A stretch of DNA of 28,330 nt from Amoeboaphelidium occidentale (Eukaryota; Aphelidiomycota; Aphelidea): positions 1-28,330 of the forward strand of contig JALGPX010000131.1 in NCBI GenBank assembly GCA_023515795.1. Direction: 5' to 3'. Shown piece after piece: positions 27,593-28,330 of this stretch. How positions within the stretch are numbered: position 1 is the stretch's first letter; each line of letters begins with the position of its first letter. Below the pieces are notes generated by a model, which ran no database searches, was not told where the DNA came from, and was given only the letters and a program-made list of their open reading frames with translations. The translations under genes and the position numbers were made by a program.

Positions 27593-28330
27593 TTACTTAA
27601 TGATGTTGATTACTCCGTCTCTTGAAGCACTGATTATGAATGGAATAGGATACTCCGCAACAATGACGTCTGTAATCGAATCTGTGTGAGCGTGGTCTTG
27701 TTGATAAATTGCCTTTCTGGTGGTTGATTTTCGAGGTTCTTGTTGCGAGTACATCCTCTCATAATGAAATATCGTATTGTTTACGCGGTAAGAGCTAAAT
27801 GTTAGATATAAAATGTAAGCAATATGTACCTATAGTGTTTATCTTCAAGAGATTCCGGTCCGTTGATAAGAAAAGACTTTTCGATGCTGTTACAATCCCA
27901 GTAACGCAAATTTCGGTCTGTTCCACATGTAATCAAAAAGCCTCGCCCTTTAGCAAACGAAAGAAACTGTGGAAGCCTTATGGTATTCGTGACTGAAGAA
28001 GATCTCCATTCAGAGTTACGCTTGTCGGGAACCGGTTGCGACTATAAAATGTTAGTTTAAAACATAGAATCTTACAGTCCATGATTTAACATACTTTCCA
28101 ATCTTTTCTTCTAACGTTCTAGCACAAAAGACTTCATCGCATTGCATTGTTGAAATATTCCAAGATGAAATCTCGTTCCTTCCTGATGCAACTAGAACTC
28201 TCAGTGTATCTTCTGTGTTTGTGAATCCATCCACTAAAGATGGCTCTTTTGAATATGCTTCAATTTTTTGGATGGAAGATTTTGTGGGTAAAAGTACTGA
28301 TTTAACGGGGATTTGGAAACGAAGATCCCA
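27593..28330 (-). CDS. VPS15: VPS15/PIK3R4, C-terminal WD40 part (cut by window edge)
   Basis: Regulatory pseudokinase subunit of the class III PI3-kinase Vps34 (autophagy, endosomal sorting). Only the 3' end lies in the window. Minus-strand exons are 28330 (continuing outside)-28076, 28041-27830 and 27794-27593, with introns of 34 nt (donor GTAAGA, phase 0) and 35 nt (donor GTACAT, phase 2), giving 222 visible residues. The first visible residues WDLRFQIPVKSVL match a Vps15 propeller blade; then come VASGRNEISSWNISTMQCDE, GFLITCGTDRNLRYWDCNSI and, at the end, HTDSITDVIVAEYPIPFIIS plus ASRDGVINIIK, the typical Vps15 C-terminus. Both introns carry a perfect CTAAC branch-like motif. Confidence 0.9.

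Noticed and set aside
27799-27996. Plus-strand 65-codon frame after NSA1
   Set aside because: It is antisense to VPS15 exons, whose minus-strand translation matches the family blade by blade.

Overview
The window looks like nuclear DNA from a very compact eukaryote. All 19 recognisable genes are single-copy eukaryotic core genes. At least 14 of them are interrupted by tiny spliceosomal introns of 31 to 41 nt, and the standard stop codons TAA, TAG and TGA are all used. I see no transposon, virus-like element, CRISPR array, rRNA or convincing tRNA. The gene set has a fungal or opisthokont flavour: an ARID-less Rsc9, Scp160/vigilin, Sda1, Nsa1, Rei1, Efr3, Vps15, and GMPPA as a separate paralogue. 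SCAI, a GT49 glycosyltransferase and an ankyrin-tailed asparaginase make ordinary Dikarya less likely. An early-diverging fungus, such as a rozellid or a relative of microsporidia, is my best guess, and it is an inference. COX11, NFU1 and a bacterial-type uL1m imply a mitochondrion with its own ribosomes and a cytochrome oxidase.

Layout. 1-7152: RSC9 (+), uL1m (-), SCP160 (+). 7186-13059: a minus-strand run, in transcription order a DUF1499-like membrane protein, a GT49 glycosyltransferase, TAPT1 and SDA1. 13101-13547: RidA/MMF1 (+). 13583-16256: UBA4 then GMPPA (-). 16286-17497: REI1 (+). 17523-18439: TFIIS (-). 18440-19098: the only long gap without a gene. 19099-22870: EFR3 then SCAI (+). 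22878-24264: COX11 then NFU1 (-), whose reading frames touch at an ATG/TGA overlap. 24522-26358: asparaginase (+). 26572-27578: NSA1 (+). 27593-28330: the 3' end of VPS15 (-), cut by the window edge.

How the genes relate. Four serve ribosome assembly (SDA1, NSA1, REI1) or mitochondrial translation (uL1m). COX11 and NFU1 are mitochondrial metallo-assembly factors. RSC9, TFIIS and possibly SCAI act in transcription. EFR3 and VPS15 act in phosphoinositide-kinase scaffolding. GMPPA, the GT49 enzyme and TAPT1 belong to the secretory and glycosylation side. No single pathway cluster is evident. The order looks like ordinary shuffled housekeeping DNA under strong compaction, with coding ends 7 to 35 nt apart in all six convergent pairs and starts 29 nt apart in one divergent pair.

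The most notable non-gene signals are the uniform tiny introns with relaxed donors, a recurrent AATAGA hexamer (four times as TGAATAGA) just after stop codons, stop codons embedded in poly(A)-like hexamers, and the COX11/NFU1 frame overlap. I found no clear novel biological system. Exon structures below were worked out by hand from reading frame, GT-AG borders and recall of family motifs.
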